From positions 1 through 36,774 of the forward strand of contig NZ_LSRN01000030.1 in assembly GCF_001885615.1 (NCBI RefSeq): a stretch of 36,774 nucleotides of DNA, in the 5' to 3' direction. Positions 23,407 through 31,992 of this stretch are shown here, piece after piece. Positions within the stretch are counted from its first letter, which is position 1, and each line of letters begins with the position of its first letter. Position numbers and translations under genes: made by a program. The notes under the pieces are model-generated. The model searched no databases. It was not told the origin of the DNA and worked only from the letters and a program-made list of their open reading frames with translations. The stretch comes from Alkalibacterium sp. 20. GTDB taxonomy: Bacteria > Bacillota > Bacilli > Lactobacillales > Carnobacteriaceae_A.

Positions 23407-24127
23407 AAATTAGCACAAAGAGGAATCCTGCACTTACGACCCCAACCAGGAAACCTTTCAGATCACCTTCCCGTTCAGAAGGAAGTTCGTGTTTCACTAC
23501 GTTCAGGGTCATGGCTCCTGTCACAAAAGCTTCCACGCTTCCAATAAAGTATTCTGGGAAATCGGTCCATTGGCCAATAATGAACCCGGCAAAAATGCTT
23601 AAAGAAAGGAAATGCCTGCCGTAATGATCATAGGCTTCCTCATGGTGAAGACGGAGTCCCCAGTCATTGGTGATGAAATGAAGGGAGAACGCAATGAAGA
23701 ATATGAGAAGAGAGGTATCCATATCTTCGAGGTGCGTAAGCAAGTACCCGATCATCATGTTATAGAGTGAGAAGAAGCCGATATGTGCCCAAAAGAGAGT
23801 AGATTCGATCACGTTAGGCTTTGTGATTTCTTCGACTTCATATGCACGCGCAATGAGACGGTCCAATGTATAAACAAGCACCAAACCACTAAGCGCCACT
23901 ATATATAAGGCATAATGCATGACGTGTCCTTCTAGCCAGTGTATCTCCTGTTCGGCGATTTTTTGAGAATGCGCGACTTGAGGCCATAAATGCAGAAACA
24001 CGTAGGAAATCCCGACACCAGCAGAAAAAGAAATGAAACGGCGCAGGCCGATTTTTTGAAATTTCAAATGAATAGAGAAAAAATGAATCAGTACAAAAGC
24101 TAGCATAATTAAGCCTGATAAAAGCAT
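23405..24127 (-). CDS. Membrane protein with distant ZIP-like features
   Basis: 240 residues, about seven or eight membrane helices. The stretch FSAGVGISYVFLHLWPQ (about residues 34-50), a mid-protein HFITNDW...HHEE segment (about 152-168) and AFVTGAMTLNVVKHELP (about 200-216) are placed much like the helix III, IV-V and C-terminal motifs of ZIP metal transporters. The histidine-rich metal site HNxxEG is not plain, so transport is unproven. The start ATG 24127 lacks a good binding site; the nearest purine-rich tract is about 25 nt upstream, and a GTCAG/CTGAC hairpin (24136-24151) lies between. It is monocistronic. Confidence 0.7.
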   Translation of the reverse strand: MLLSGLIMLAFVLIHFFSIHLKFQKIGLRRFISFSAGVGISYVFLHLWPQVAHSQKIAEQEIHWLEGHVMHYALYIVALSGLVLVYTLDRLIARAYEVEEITKPNVIESTLFWAHIGFFSLYNMMIGYLLTHLEDMDTSLLIFFIAFSLHFITNDWGLRLHHEEAYDHYGRHFLSLSIFAGFIIGQWTDFPEYFIGSVEAFVTGAMTLNVVKHELPSEREGDLKGFLVGVVSAGFLFVLI

Positions 24128-24280
24128 AAAGTCGCGTCAGACAACGCTGACACTTCCCACCTTTCGTCTATATAATGTAAAGTTACCTAGAGTGTACCTT
24201 ATTTTCACTGAAAAAACGACTATCGTCCGTTGTTGCATAAATACATACAAAAAAGATGACGTTTTGCTTTCTAAAGAGTA

Positions 24281-24289
24281 TGCTATAAC
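24281..24289 (+). promoter_or_regulatory. Extended -10 box ahead of corA
   Basis: TGCTATAAC fits an extended -10 about 92 nt upstream of the corA ATG. The -35 is weak. Confidence 0.35.
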
Positions 24290-24381
24290 TAAAGAAAACT
24301 TCTCGAAAAGATGATTTTACATAATCAATAATACCGGGGAACGTTAAAATGGATTTCAGTTTGAGAAAGTGAGGATAAAAG

Positions 24382-25287
24382 ATGCTTACTAAAGGACAAA
24401 GAATGGGAGAGCATACCCAAGTTGACTGGATGGTTTTGAGCAACCCAACGTCTTTGGAACATCAAACACTGATGACTGAATTGGGTTTGCCTTCGCCATT
24501 TTTTGAACGAAAACAGGAAAAAGAGATGGCGAGTTTTCACTCGTATTATACTCATCTAAATGAAGAGGGATTTGTTTTGCATATTCCTCTTTGGGAAGGT
24601 GAAGATTTCTCTCGTTTGACTATGGCCTCTCACTCGCTGACCAGTTATTTCACACCTAAAGGGATATTGATTTGGACTGAAAAAAATCAGCACGAACAAG
24701 CCGTATCAGCAGTAGAAAGAGCTATAGCACCGATAAATTATATTTATGATGAAATCATGAAAGAATATCGGAAGCTCTCAATTGTCCTGGATAAGCTTCA
24801 GAAACGTATTGTAGATATGGAAAGTCAGACTAAAATAAAAGCGAATCGGGATGTGCTGTTGCAGTTAACAACTTTGGAACAAGAAGTTGTTATCGTGTCG
24901 AGTCGATTGGATGATTATGAAGAAAGTTTAAATCGTTTTTTGAATCATCTCTTGGTAAAAAGGAGTTTAAGTGTAAATTACAGAGAAGATATTCGGTTAG
25001 CAATAAAGAAAGCCCATTTCCGGATTCACTTATATAAAGATCTCGTTGAATCGACGAGCGGACTACTTTCGGATAGTATCGACAACAAGCTTAATACGAT
25101 TATGGAGTATCTGCAGACTTGGGCACTAGTTATTTCGATTCCGACATTGATTTTTAGTTTATATGGTATCAATACCGGGGGGCTAATTGGGAGAGAAACG
25201 CCACACCAGTCTTGGGTAGTAATATTGATTGCAGTACTATTAGGTGCAGTGACCGCCTGGTGGCTTAAGAAAAAAGAATTCAAATAA
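24382..25287 (+). CDS. corA: CorA-family divalent cation transporter
   Basis: 301 residues. A large cytosolic domain (1-240) with long helices (for example KEYRKLSIVLDKLQKRIVDM) is followed by two C-terminal membrane helices. The signature after the first helix reads YGINTGG at residues 261-267, where classical CorA has YGMN; the Met to Ile change is tolerated in some relatives. The tail ends WWLKKKEFK, as in CorA. It probably moves magnesium or another divalent ion. The start is ATG 24382 with GTGAGGA upstream. The 92-nt leader shows no M-box. Confidence 0.88.
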   Translation: MLTKGQRMGEHTQVDWMVLSNPTSLEHQTLMTELGLPSPFFERKQEKEMASFHSYYTHLNEEGFVLHIPLWEGEDFSRLTMASHSLTSYFTPKGILIWTEKNQHEQAVSAVERAIAPINYIYDEIMKEYRKLSIVLDKLQKRIVDMESQTKIKANRDVLLQLTTLEQEVVIVSSRLDDYEESLNRFLNHLLVKRSLSVNYREDIRLAIKKAHFRIHLYKDLVESTSGLLSDSIDNKLNTIMEYLQTWALVISIPTLIFSLYGINTGGLIGRETPHQSWVVILIAVLLGAVTAWWLKKKEFK

Positions 25288-25358
25288 AGGGTCAAATTAG
25301 AATATCGAACGACTTTCCGGTTAACTAATGTTAACAAAAAAATTAAGGAGGTTTATAT

Positions 25359-25544
25359 ATGAACGGTAAAAAATTAAGGAAATAATCGACAGATCGCATC
25401 ATATCAGGAGTATGTGGAGGGGTTGCCGAATTCTTTGGCATTTCGTCACTAGCAGTGAGACTTTTATTTATAATAATCCCATCCAATTTAATTCTCTATA
25501 TTATTCTTGCGATTATTATGCCCGAAGATTATGATGAATATTGA
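25359..25544 (+). pseudogene. PspC-domain protein with stop at codon 9
   Basis: A textbook AAGGAGG (25345-25351) precedes ATG 25359. The frame reads MNGKKLRK, then TAA (25383-25385), and continues in the same frame as STDRIISGVCGGVAEFFGIS, SLAVRLLFIIIP and IILAIIMPEDYDEY to TGA 25542-25544. This is a complete PspC domain: the SGVCGG turn followed by one membrane helix. One base change (TCA to TAA) explains the break. No start codon lies just after the stop, so reinitiation is unlikely. PspC proteins help envelope stress responses. Confidence 0.88.
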
Positions 25545-25620
25545 TCGGAAATAAGTGAAACACGAAGATTTCTTCAAAGGTGTTTCATGATAGTTTTACC
25601 TGAAAGACTAGGAATAATAG

Positions 25621-25670
25621 AAAATGCGTTCACCGGCTGGTTTATGAACAGCTAGTGAACGCATTTTTTT
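25621..25670 (+). terminator. Terminator after the PspC pseudogene
   Basis: AAAATGCGTTCAC (25621-25633) pairs with GTGAACGCATTTT (25655-25667), with an inner GCTG/CAGC, then a T run. A second hairpin (TGAAACAC/GTGTTTCA, 25556-25587) without a U-run lies just before it. Confidence 0.85.
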
Positions 25671-25712
25671 ATTTATATTCTACCAGTTATTTTATGAAAA
25701 AATAATCGAGTT

Positions 25713-25744
25713 CGGATAAGCTTCCGTACGGATAAGCTTCCGTA
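25713..25744. repeat. 16-bp perfect tandem duplication
   Basis: CGGATAAGCTTCCGTA occurs at 25713-25728 and again at 25729-25744. Each copy holds a short inverted repeat CGGA/TCCG around AAGCTT. Confidence 0.9.
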
Positions 25745-25794
25745 GAAGGTGAGATCAGAAGGGTTGAACTCTATTCAACTTGACGGATTTTTAA

Positions 25795-26682
25795 TTAGAT
25801 GCATGAATCTAAATTTTTTGTGAATAAATGAATGGTTTTTTCCACTTCGCTTTTTTTGTAATTCGTCTTGTCACACACCAAATAAAAATCTTGATAGAGG
25901 TAAGCGTCTTTGATCGTAATCGTTTCAAGGGTCTGATTCTTAAGTTCTTCGATAACAGATATAGCATAAAGAAAACCGATGCCTTTGTTTTCTGCGATAT
26001 AATTTTTTAACAGAGCAATATTACCGATCCGCGTTTTTTGCTTGAACTGGTTACAGGACAGTCCTTGCTTATGCATAAAATTTTCGACACTATCACACAC
26101 ACCAGAACCTTGTTCGCGAGATAATAAATTCTCGGAAAATAAATCTGCTAATGCCACTGTTTTACCGGCTAGTGGATGTTCAGACGAGCAAGCTAGGACC
26201 ACACTGTCGCGATAAAAGGTGCGCGTATAGTATTTGTCTGTATCAACAGGTCCCGAAATGAAAGCATACTTTATTTTATTTTCTTCGAGCAGTTTTAACA
26301 ACTGGGTCGTGTTGTCAACGACCAAATCGATTTTCAAATCAGGAATGTTCAGGAGTTCTGTATAGAAAGGGATATAGTACTCTCCGATCGTTCGGCTAGC
26401 TCCTAATGTTAACTGATAAGTGGGAATTTCTCCTGAGAGGTGAGACTTTATATCTTCAATTTTAGCAGTTAACTCTTCTATTTTTGTTTTTAAATATGTT
26501 CCGTTTTGGGTCAACGTTAAGTGTCTATCTTGATAATTGAAAAGTTTAATATTCAGTTGCTGTTCGATATGTTGAATATGTTTTGTAACGGCTGGTTGAC
26601 TAAGCGATAATTTTTTTGCTGCTTTAGTGTAATTGAGTTCGTTTGCAACCATTAAAAAAGTTTGATAACGGTAATCCAGCAT
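25795..26682 (-). CDS. LysR-family regulator of the sulfur locus
   Basis: 295 residues. The N-terminal winged helix is typical (MLDYRYQTFLMVANELNYTK, AAKKLSLSQPAVTKHIQHIE). The C-terminal part is the two-lobed effector domain with LTLGASRTIGEYYIP and SREQGSGVCDSVENF, nearest in style to CysL/CysB-like members. The start is ATG 26682 with AGGAG upstream. It is divergent from the YeeE-type transporter gene, so it most likely activates that operon in response to a sulfur compound. The effector is unknown. Confidence 0.88.
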   Translation of the reverse strand: MLDYRYQTFLMVANELNYTKAAKKLSLSQPAVTKHIQHIEQQLNIKLFNYQDRHLTLTQNGTYLKTKIEELTAKIEDIKSHLSGEIPTYQLTLGASRTIGEYYIPFYTELLNIPDLKIDLVVDNTTQLLKLLEENKIKYAFISGPVDTDKYYTRTFYRDSVVLACSSEHPLAGKTVALADLFSENLLSREQGSGVCDSVENFMHKQGLSCNQFKQKTRIGNIALLKNYIAENKGIGFLYAISVIEELKNQTLETITIKDAYLYQDFYLVCDKTNYKKSEVEKTIHLFTKNLDSCI

Positions 26683-26727
26683 CTCGAGTTACTCCTACTT
26701 TCTTTATACATAGTCGTTCGTACGTTA

Positions 26728-26756
26728 ATTATAACATGACAAATATGTATGAACAA
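26728..26756 (-). promoter_or_regulatory. Promoter of the LysR gene
   Basis: On the minus strand TTGTTC (26756-26751) and TATAAT (26733-26728) are spaced by 17 nt. Confidence 0.6.
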
Positions 26757-26778
26757 CTTGTCAGCATTGTTAAATCAA

Positions 26779-26805
26779 TCACAATGTGACGATTATTTAT
26801 TGTGA
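26779..26805. promoter_or_regulatory. Inverted repeat, candidate LysR operator
   Basis: TCACAAT (26779-26785) and ATTGTGA (26799-26805) are perfect reverse complements 13 nt apart, between the two divergent promoters. The size suits a LysR-type site. Confidence 0.5.
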
Positions 26806-26821
26806 AACAAAAAATAAAGTA

Positions 26822-26887
26822 AGCGTTTTTAAGGTAGGATTGAATGCGTCGCTATTCTTTTATGGTATAGAAGCATTCTAAAACGCT
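26822..26887. promoter_or_regulatory. Nested double inverted repeat upstream of the transporter promoter
   Basis: AGCGTTTT (26822-26829) pairs with AAAACGCT (26880-26887), and inside it GAATGC (26842-26847) pairs with GCATTC (26873-26878). The block sits directly upstream of the -35 box at 26889. It could be a second regulator site. Confidence 0.4.
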
Positions 26888-26888
26888 A

Positions 26889-26918
26889 TTGTACAACGTT
26901 TGATGTATTGCGTATAGT
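26889..26918 (+). promoter_or_regulatory. Promoter of the YeeE-type transporter operon
   Basis: TTGTAC (26889-26894) and TATAGT (26913-26918) are spaced by 18 nt. The 116-nt leader holds a hairpin TAGTGAA/TTCACTA (26948-26965). Confidence 0.5.
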
Positions 26919-27034
26919 TATAGATGCGAAGAGAACCACGGGAACATTAGTGAAAACATTCACTATATTTTAATAGTTATTGTTTTATTAATATCTTTTC
27001 TGCAGTTTTCTAAATATTATTTGGAGGTAAGGAT

Positions 27035-28345
27035 ATGGCTCAATCAAGTGTATTAGTAAAAAGAAAGACAGCTTCATATGTTCAACCATTTCTTGGTTTT
27101 GGATTAGTTATAACAATGGCTTTATTTAGTGGGTATCTAAATTCTTTATCAGCTAGTCTACCTGTGTATTTATTTGCCGGGCTTATTTTAGGGTACACGT
27201 TGACCCGAGCAAGATTTGGTTTTGCCGGAGGAATAAAGCGAATCTATATGCGAGGTGAGGGCAGTTTGTCTAAAGCTTTGCTTGTCTTGCTGTTCGTTAC
27301 AGCGTTAGTGACCATGGGTATTCAATGGCAGGCAGCTCAAAATGGAGCGGTACCTGCGTATCTTGCAGCCGAGGGCGCATCTGTCATACCGGGAACAGGT
27401 AACGTTTTTTTCACTAATATTGCAACCATTATTGGTGGATTTATTTTCGGTATGGGCATGATGTTAGCTGGAGGTTGTGGATCGGGTACGCTTGCTGACT
27501 TTGGAGAAGGTTCAGGAAGAGCGTTGATAGCCTTTATCTTCTTTGTTTTTGGTACCGCACCTGGACATTTCATGAGACAAGTCGTCGACACTACGGCTGT
27601 TGGTAAAATAGGTATTCAATTACACCTTCCGCAAGTACTGGGATATTTTGGTTCACTATTACTTGTTGTCAGTTTATTGGGAGTATTGTATTGGATTATT
27701 GTGAAATACGAAAATAAACGTAAAGCTGAAGGAACATACATGGATCCCAAAGGAGATTATGAGGAATTTGAAAAACCTTTAATTTCTGATGAGCAAACAC
27801 CGTTCTTTAGTCACCAAACGTATCATAAGCTGTTCATACAGAGATGGAGTTTTACTTTAGGGGCTTTGGTTTTGGCTTTTGGCGCGTTGTTCGTTTTAGT
27901 CACAACCAATAAAAACTGGGGAGTGTCTACTGCCTTATTGACCTGGAATGTAGCTATATTTGAACAATTAGGCATTCAACTGCCAGCCGAGTATTTTGGC
28001 TCGCACATCGATAAAGTTCAAGCAGGTCTTCTCAATGATGGAGGAACCATTCGCAATATTGGATTGATTTTCGGATGCACGATCGCATTCTTGTTAGCAA
28101 ACCGCTTTAAATTTGATTTTAATATCAATAAAAAAGATGCGGGATATTTCGCACTTGGTGGATTGATGCTGGGATTTGGCTCACGATTTGGATTGGGATG
28201 TAATATCGGAGCGATGTATGCTTCGATTTCCAGTTTTTCCATCTCAGGCTGGTTCTTCTTAGTGGCTATGACATTAGGTGGTATTGTCGGAATGAAAGTA
28301 TATGCTGGAAAAGTTAGCATATTACCACATCGCATGAGAAAATAA
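27035..28345 (+). CDS. YeeE/YedE family transporter (thiosulfate uptake, TsuA-like)
   Basis: 436 residues, about 12 membrane helices in two repeated halves. Each half has the family motif with a conserved Cys: MMLAGGCGSGTLADFGEGSG near residue 145 and SRFGLGCNIGAMYASISSFS near residue 390. In TsuA such cysteines pass thiosulfate across the membrane. A cytosolic stretch (about 225-265) splits the halves. The start is ATG 27035 after GGAGGTAAGG. It is followed 26 nt later by the rhodanese-fused reductase, giving import plus reduction of sulfane sulfur. Confidence 0.88.
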   Translation: MAQSSVLVKRKTASYVQPFLGFGLVITMALFSGYLNSLSASLPVYLFAGLILGYTLTRARFGFAGGIKRIYMRGEGSLSKALLVLLFVTALVTMGIQWQAAQNGAVPAYLAAEGASVIPGTGNVFFTNIATIIGGFIFGMGMMLAGGCGSGTLADFGEGSGRALIAFIFFVFGTAPGHFMRQVVDTTAVGKIGIQLHLPQVLGYFGSLLLVVSLLGVLYWIIVKYENKRKAEGTYMDPKGDYEEFEKPLISDEQTPFFSHQTYHKLFIQRWSFTLGALVLAFGALFVLVTTNKNWGVSTALLTWNVAIFEQLGIQLPAEYFGSHIDKVQAGLLNDGGTIRNIGLIFGCTIAFLLANRFKFDFNINKKDAGYFALGGLMLGFGSRFGLGCNIGAMYASISSFSISGWFFLVAMTLGGIVGMKVYAGKVSILPHRMRK

Positions 28346-28370
28346 GTAAAACACAGGAGGAAATTTAATA

Positions 28371-30068
28371 ATGAGTAAAAAAGTATTGATTGTTGGTGGC
28401 GTTGCCGGAGGAGCATCCGTTGCTGCTCGCGTTAGAAGATTAGATGAACAGGCTGAAATAATTATGTTTGAAAAAGGACCTTATGTATCATTTTCAAACT
28501 GCAGTATTCCGTTTCATATAAGTGGTGACATTGAAGATTCACAAGATTTGGTGTTGATGTGCCCAAATGGATTTGAAACACAATACAATATCGATGCTCG
28601 TGTGCACAATGAAGTGATGAGTATCAACCGCGAAGATAAAACAATTGAAGTGAAAAATCATGAAACTGGAGAATCCTATGTCGAATCATACGATGTACTC
28701 TTTTTATCTCCCGGAGCTAAAGCGATTTTGCCACAAAGCATAAAAGGGATTAATGAAGCACATGTTTTCGTGATGAAGACTGTGCCTGATGTAGAAGCAT
28801 TGACAAATTACACAAAAGCAAATAATGTAAAAGAAGTTGCCGTTGTTGGTGGAGGCTACATTGGCTTGGAAGTAGCAGAAAACCTTAAAAAAGCTGGGTT
28901 TGCAGTCACGATAATTGAGGCTCAAAATCAAGTAATGGCACCAATGGATTATGACATGGTTCAAATGATTAACAGAGAGATCATGAAAAATGGGATAGAT
29001 TTGATTTTAGAAGATGCCGTTACAGAAATAGGTTCTGACCGTGTTTTCCTTCAATCAGGAAAAGAAGTCAAGGCTCAGGCAGTTGTGATGGCCATCGGTG
29101 TGCGTCCTGAAACGACGTTAGCTGTTGATGCCGGTTTAGAGTTGGGTATGACGGGAGCAATAAAAGTCAATCATCATTATCAAACAACTGATCCAGCTAT
29201 CTATGCTGTTGGTGACGCAATTGAAAGCACGTGTTTCTTTACACGCAAAAAAATGGTGCTGACATTGGCAGGTCCTGCTCAGCGACAAGCACGTGCAGCA
29301 GCCGATCACGTATATGGTAGGACTTATCTAAATACAGGCGTGATAGGATCTTCAAGTATAAAAATGTTCGATATTAATGGCGCTAACACAGGCCTGAATG
29401 AAAAACAATTAAAAGATGCCGGTATCGACTATGATTTTGCTTATGTCATTCCAAAAGATAAAGTCGGTCTTATGCCAGATGCGGAAAATTTATTCTTTAA
29501 GCTGATTTTCGCTGTGCCATCTGGTCAGATTTTGGGAGCACAAGCAGTTGGCAAAGGTAATGTCGATAAACGGATCGATGTTATAGCAACAGCTATTATG
29601 TTAAATGCGAATCTGGAACAATTAAAAGAACTTGAACTTAGTTATTCTCCTCATTTTTCAACGGCCAAAGATGTTGTCAATCACGCAGTGCTGGTAGGCT
29701 TGAATATTCTCAATGGCGAATTCAAGAAAGTGCCGGTAACAAAAGTAAGAGAACTGGTCGAAAACGAGGCAATGATCATCGATGCCCGAGAGGAAGATGA
29801 ACATGCACTGAGTCATATTAAAGGTGCAGTCAATATTCCTTTAAGTCAATTCCGTGATCGTTTGGATGAGATACCTAAAGACCAACCGGTTTATGTCCAC
29901 TGCCGTTCAAGTCAGCGTAGTTATAATATGGTTCGTGCCTTAGGGCAATTAGGTTTTCCAAACATTTATAATATGGATGGTTCATTCCTTGGAGTAAGTG
30001 AGTATGAATATTTCAATGATACCCAACTAAACAGAGCACCGATCGTTACCGATTATAATTTCGCTTAA
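28371..30068 (+). CDS. CoA-disulfide/persulfide reductase with C-terminal rhodanese domain
   Basis: 565 residues. The FAD-binding start is VLIVGGVAGGASVAARVRR. The redox Cys44 is in SFSNCSIPF, matching the single-Cys active site of CoA-disulfide reductases. The NAD(P)H fold VAVVGGGYIGLEVAENLKKA lies at about 160-180, and ATDPAIYAVGDAIE-type FAD contacts near 285. From about 465 a rhodanese domain follows, with catalytic Cys511 in CRSSQR. Fusions of this kind (CoADR-RHD, Npsr) use NADH to reduce persulfides and polysulfide. The start is ATG 28371 with AGGAGG upstream. A strong terminator follows. Confidence 0.93.
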   Translation: MSKKVLIVGGVAGGASVAARVRRLDEQAEIIMFEKGPYVSFSNCSIPFHISGDIEDSQDLVLMCPNGFETQYNIDARVHNEVMSINREDKTIEVKNHETGESYVESYDVLFLSPGAKAILPQSIKGINEAHVFVMKTVPDVEALTNYTKANNVKEVAVVGGGYIGLEVAENLKKAGFAVTIIEAQNQVMAPMDYDMVQMINREIMKNGIDLILEDAVTEIGSDRVFLQSGKEVKAQAVVMAIGVRPETTLAVDAGLELGMTGAIKVNHHYQTTDPAIYAVGDAIESTCFFTRKKMVLTLAGPAQRQARAAADHVYGRTYLNTGVIGSSSIKMFDINGANTGLNEKQLKDAGIDYDFAYVIPKDKVGLMPDAENLFFKLIFAVPSGQILGAQAVGKGNVDKRIDVIATAIMLNANLEQLKELELSYSPHFSTAKDVVNHAVLVGLNILNGEFKKVPVTKVRELVENEAMIIDAREEDEHALSHIKGAVNIPLSQFRDRLDEIPKDQPVYVHCRSSQRSYNMVRALGQLGFPNIYNMDGSFLGVSEYEYFNDTQLNRAPIVTDYNFA

Positions 30069-30075
30069 AAATAAT

Positions 30076-30114
30076 AAAAAGAAGAAAAATTCTGTAAGAA
30101 TTTTTCTTCTTTTT
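30076..30114 (+). terminator. Terminator after the reductase gene
   Basis: An 18-bp stem (30076-30093 with its partner ending near 30114) with a 3-nt loop, ending in a T run; AAGAAGAAAAATTCT is its left arm core. Confidence 0.85.
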
Positions 30115-30154
30115 AGTGCTATGCACCAGTAAATTTTTTATTATGGAGGAAACA

Positions 30155-30940
30155 ATGAATCAGCAAAAAATGCACACTCGTTTTGAACGTGCTTTAACAA
30201 TAGGAACATGGCTGGTCATCTTGCTGGTTTGGGTAATAGCTACTCAAGCGGAAGGTCTTTCATCGCATATTTTGCCTTCACCTCAACAAGTATGGAGAGC
30301 GTTTATTCAAATCCTGCAAGAGGGGTATAACCGGATCAGTTTGTGGCAGCATTTAGGCGATAGTTTTAGAAGGCTATTCGGTTCGCTGTTTTTAGCAATG
30401 CTCACAGCGATTCCCTTAGGACTATTAAGTGGTTTTTTCCCTAAATTCAGAGCGGTAATCGATTCTCTCGTTCAGTTTTACCGTCCCATTCCACCCTTAG
30501 CTTATTATGCTTTACTGATTTTATGGATGGGAATTGAAGACGGCTCAAAAATCACGTTATTATTTTTAGCAGCCTTTGCGCCTATATATATCGCCTGTGT
30601 ATCTGCAGTGAGCAGTATCAATCGCGATTACATTTTAAGCGCGCAATCGCTAGGCGCTTCACATAAGGATGTTTTCCTTAAAATCATTTTACCAGCTGCC
30701 ATGCCTGATATATTTACCGGAGTTCGAACGGCAAGCGGCTTTGCGTATACCACTTTAGTAGCGGCCGAAATGACTGCTGCTACATCTGGAATCGGTTGGA
30801 TGGTTATTGACGCCTCGAGATACCTCAAATCAGATGTCATGTTTGTTGGCATAATTTTGATGGGACTGACTGGTATCGTAATGGATGGAATGTTTATCTT
30901 ATTGGAAAGAAAATTTATTTTTTGGAAAGGAAAAGAATGA
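30155..30940 (+). CDS. ABC transporter permease, SsuC/TauC type
   Basis: 261 residues from ATG 30155, 4 nt after GGAGGA; a longer frame from 30116 has no binding site. About six membrane helices. The EAA loop that meets the ATPase reads SAQSLGASHKDVFLKIILPA, and YRPIPPLAYYALLILWMGIE is a typical family block of the sulfonate/taurine/nitrate group. It overlaps the next gene by 4 bp (ATGA). It belongs with the lipoprotein and ATPase that follow. Confidence 0.9.
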   Translation: MNQQKMHTRFERALTIGTWLVILLVWVIATQAEGLSSHILPSPQQVWRAFIQILQEGYNRISLWQHLGDSFRRLFGSLFLAMLTAIPLGLLSGFFPKFRAVIDSLVQFYRPIPPLAYYALLILWMGIEDGSKITLLFLAAFAPIYIACVSAVSSINRDYILSAQSLGASHKDVFLKIILPAAMPDIFTGVRTASGFAYTTLVAAEMTAATSGIGWMVIDASRYLKSDVMFVGIILMGLTGIVMDGMFILLERKFIFWKGKE

Positions 30941-31983
30941 GAATGTTTAAAAAAAGAATAATAAAAAGAAGTTTGTTTTTGATGACAAGCATGGCGGCTT
31001 TGAGTTTAATGGGCTGTTCAAACCAAAATGATGCGGAAGCTAACCAACCGGAGAAAATCAATATAGGTTACTTACGCGTACCGAATGACGAGATGGTTGC
31101 TTTGTCTTCGGGATTGTATGAGGATTATTTTAAAGAAAAAGGAATTGAAACGAATTTTATCGTATTTGACTCTGGAGTGGATGCAAACAAGGCGTTAGCT
31201 TCTGGAAGTATCGATTTTGCTTCAATGGGCAATACCAATGGGGTTATCGCTTTAGCCACGGACATTGGTACTGAATTGATTTGGCTCCATGAAATTTTAG
31301 GAGAAATCGAGGGCCTGGCAGTAAGAGAAGATTCGGGGATTGAAGAAATTTCAGATCTTAAAAGCAAAAAAATCGGAACGACCTTTGCTTCGACAGCACA
31401 TTATAGTCTGCTTCAGGCTTTGAATGACGAAGGCATTGCCGATGACGTTGAACTGCTAGATATGCAGACGATGGATATTGTAGCGGCTTGGGAAAGAGGC
31501 GATATCGATGCCGCTTATACTTGGCAACCTTCTCTTGGCAAATTACTAGAAGACGGAAAAATGATTTTATCTTCTGCTGAAGTAGCAGAGATGGGGCATA
31601 AAACGGCGAATGTTCTACTGACAAGAAAAGCGTTTTCTGAACAGCATCCGGAAATAGTCGCTGATTTTATCGAAGCGACCATAGCTGGAGGAGATGTTTA
31701 TCGTCAAGATCCAGAAGAAGCAGCAAAAATAGTATCAGAGGCACTAGAAATCGATACTGAAGACGCACTGACTCAGATGGAAGGATCGCTTTGGCTTTCG
31801 CCTGCTGATCAAATAACTCAGGAATATTTAGGCACCAGTGATCTGCCCGGCGATTTTTCTAAAGTTATGAAAGAAACGGGAGATTTCTTACAAGAACAAG
31901 GTTCGATCACAACGTCTCCTGAGCAAGACGTATACGAGGATTTTATTAATCCCCGATTTATCGAAATAGTTTTGGAAAGGTAA
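30937..31983 (+). CDS. ABC transporter substrate-binding lipoprotein, SsuA/TauA type
   Basis: 348 residues from ATG 30937 within the permease stop. The N-terminus is basic (KKRIIKR) followed by a hydrophobic stretch and the lipobox LSLMGC, so it is a membrane-anchored binding protein. The fold of aliphatic sulfonate/taurine binders shows in INIGYLRVPNDEMVALSSGL, GVDANKALASGSIDFASMGN and AAWERGDIDAAYTWQPSLGK. Organic sulfonates or taurine are the likeliest ligands given the sulfur neighbours, but this family also binds thiamine precursors and nitrate. Confidence 0.88.
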   Translation: MRMFKKRIIKRSLFLMTSMAALSLMGCSNQNDAEANQPEKINIGYLRVPNDEMVALSSGLYEDYFKEKGIETNFIVFDSGVDANKALASGSIDFASMGNTNGVIALATDIGTELIWLHEILGEIEGLAVREDSGIEEISDLKSKKIGTTFASTAHYSLLQALNDEGIADDVELLDMQTMDIVAAWERGDIDAAYTWQPSLGKLLEDGKMILSSAEVAEMGHKTANVLLTRKAFSEQHPEIVADFIEATIAGGDVYRQDPEEAAKIVSEALEIDTEDALTQMEGSLWLSPADQITQEYLGTSDLPGDFSKVMKETGDFLQEQGSITTSPEQDVYEDFINPRFIEIVLER

Positions 31984-31992
31984 ATAATTCCT

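Noticed and set aside
24290-24381. Magnesium riboswitch ahead of the CorA-like gene
   Set aside because: The leader is only about 90 nt and shows none of the conserved M-box blocks.
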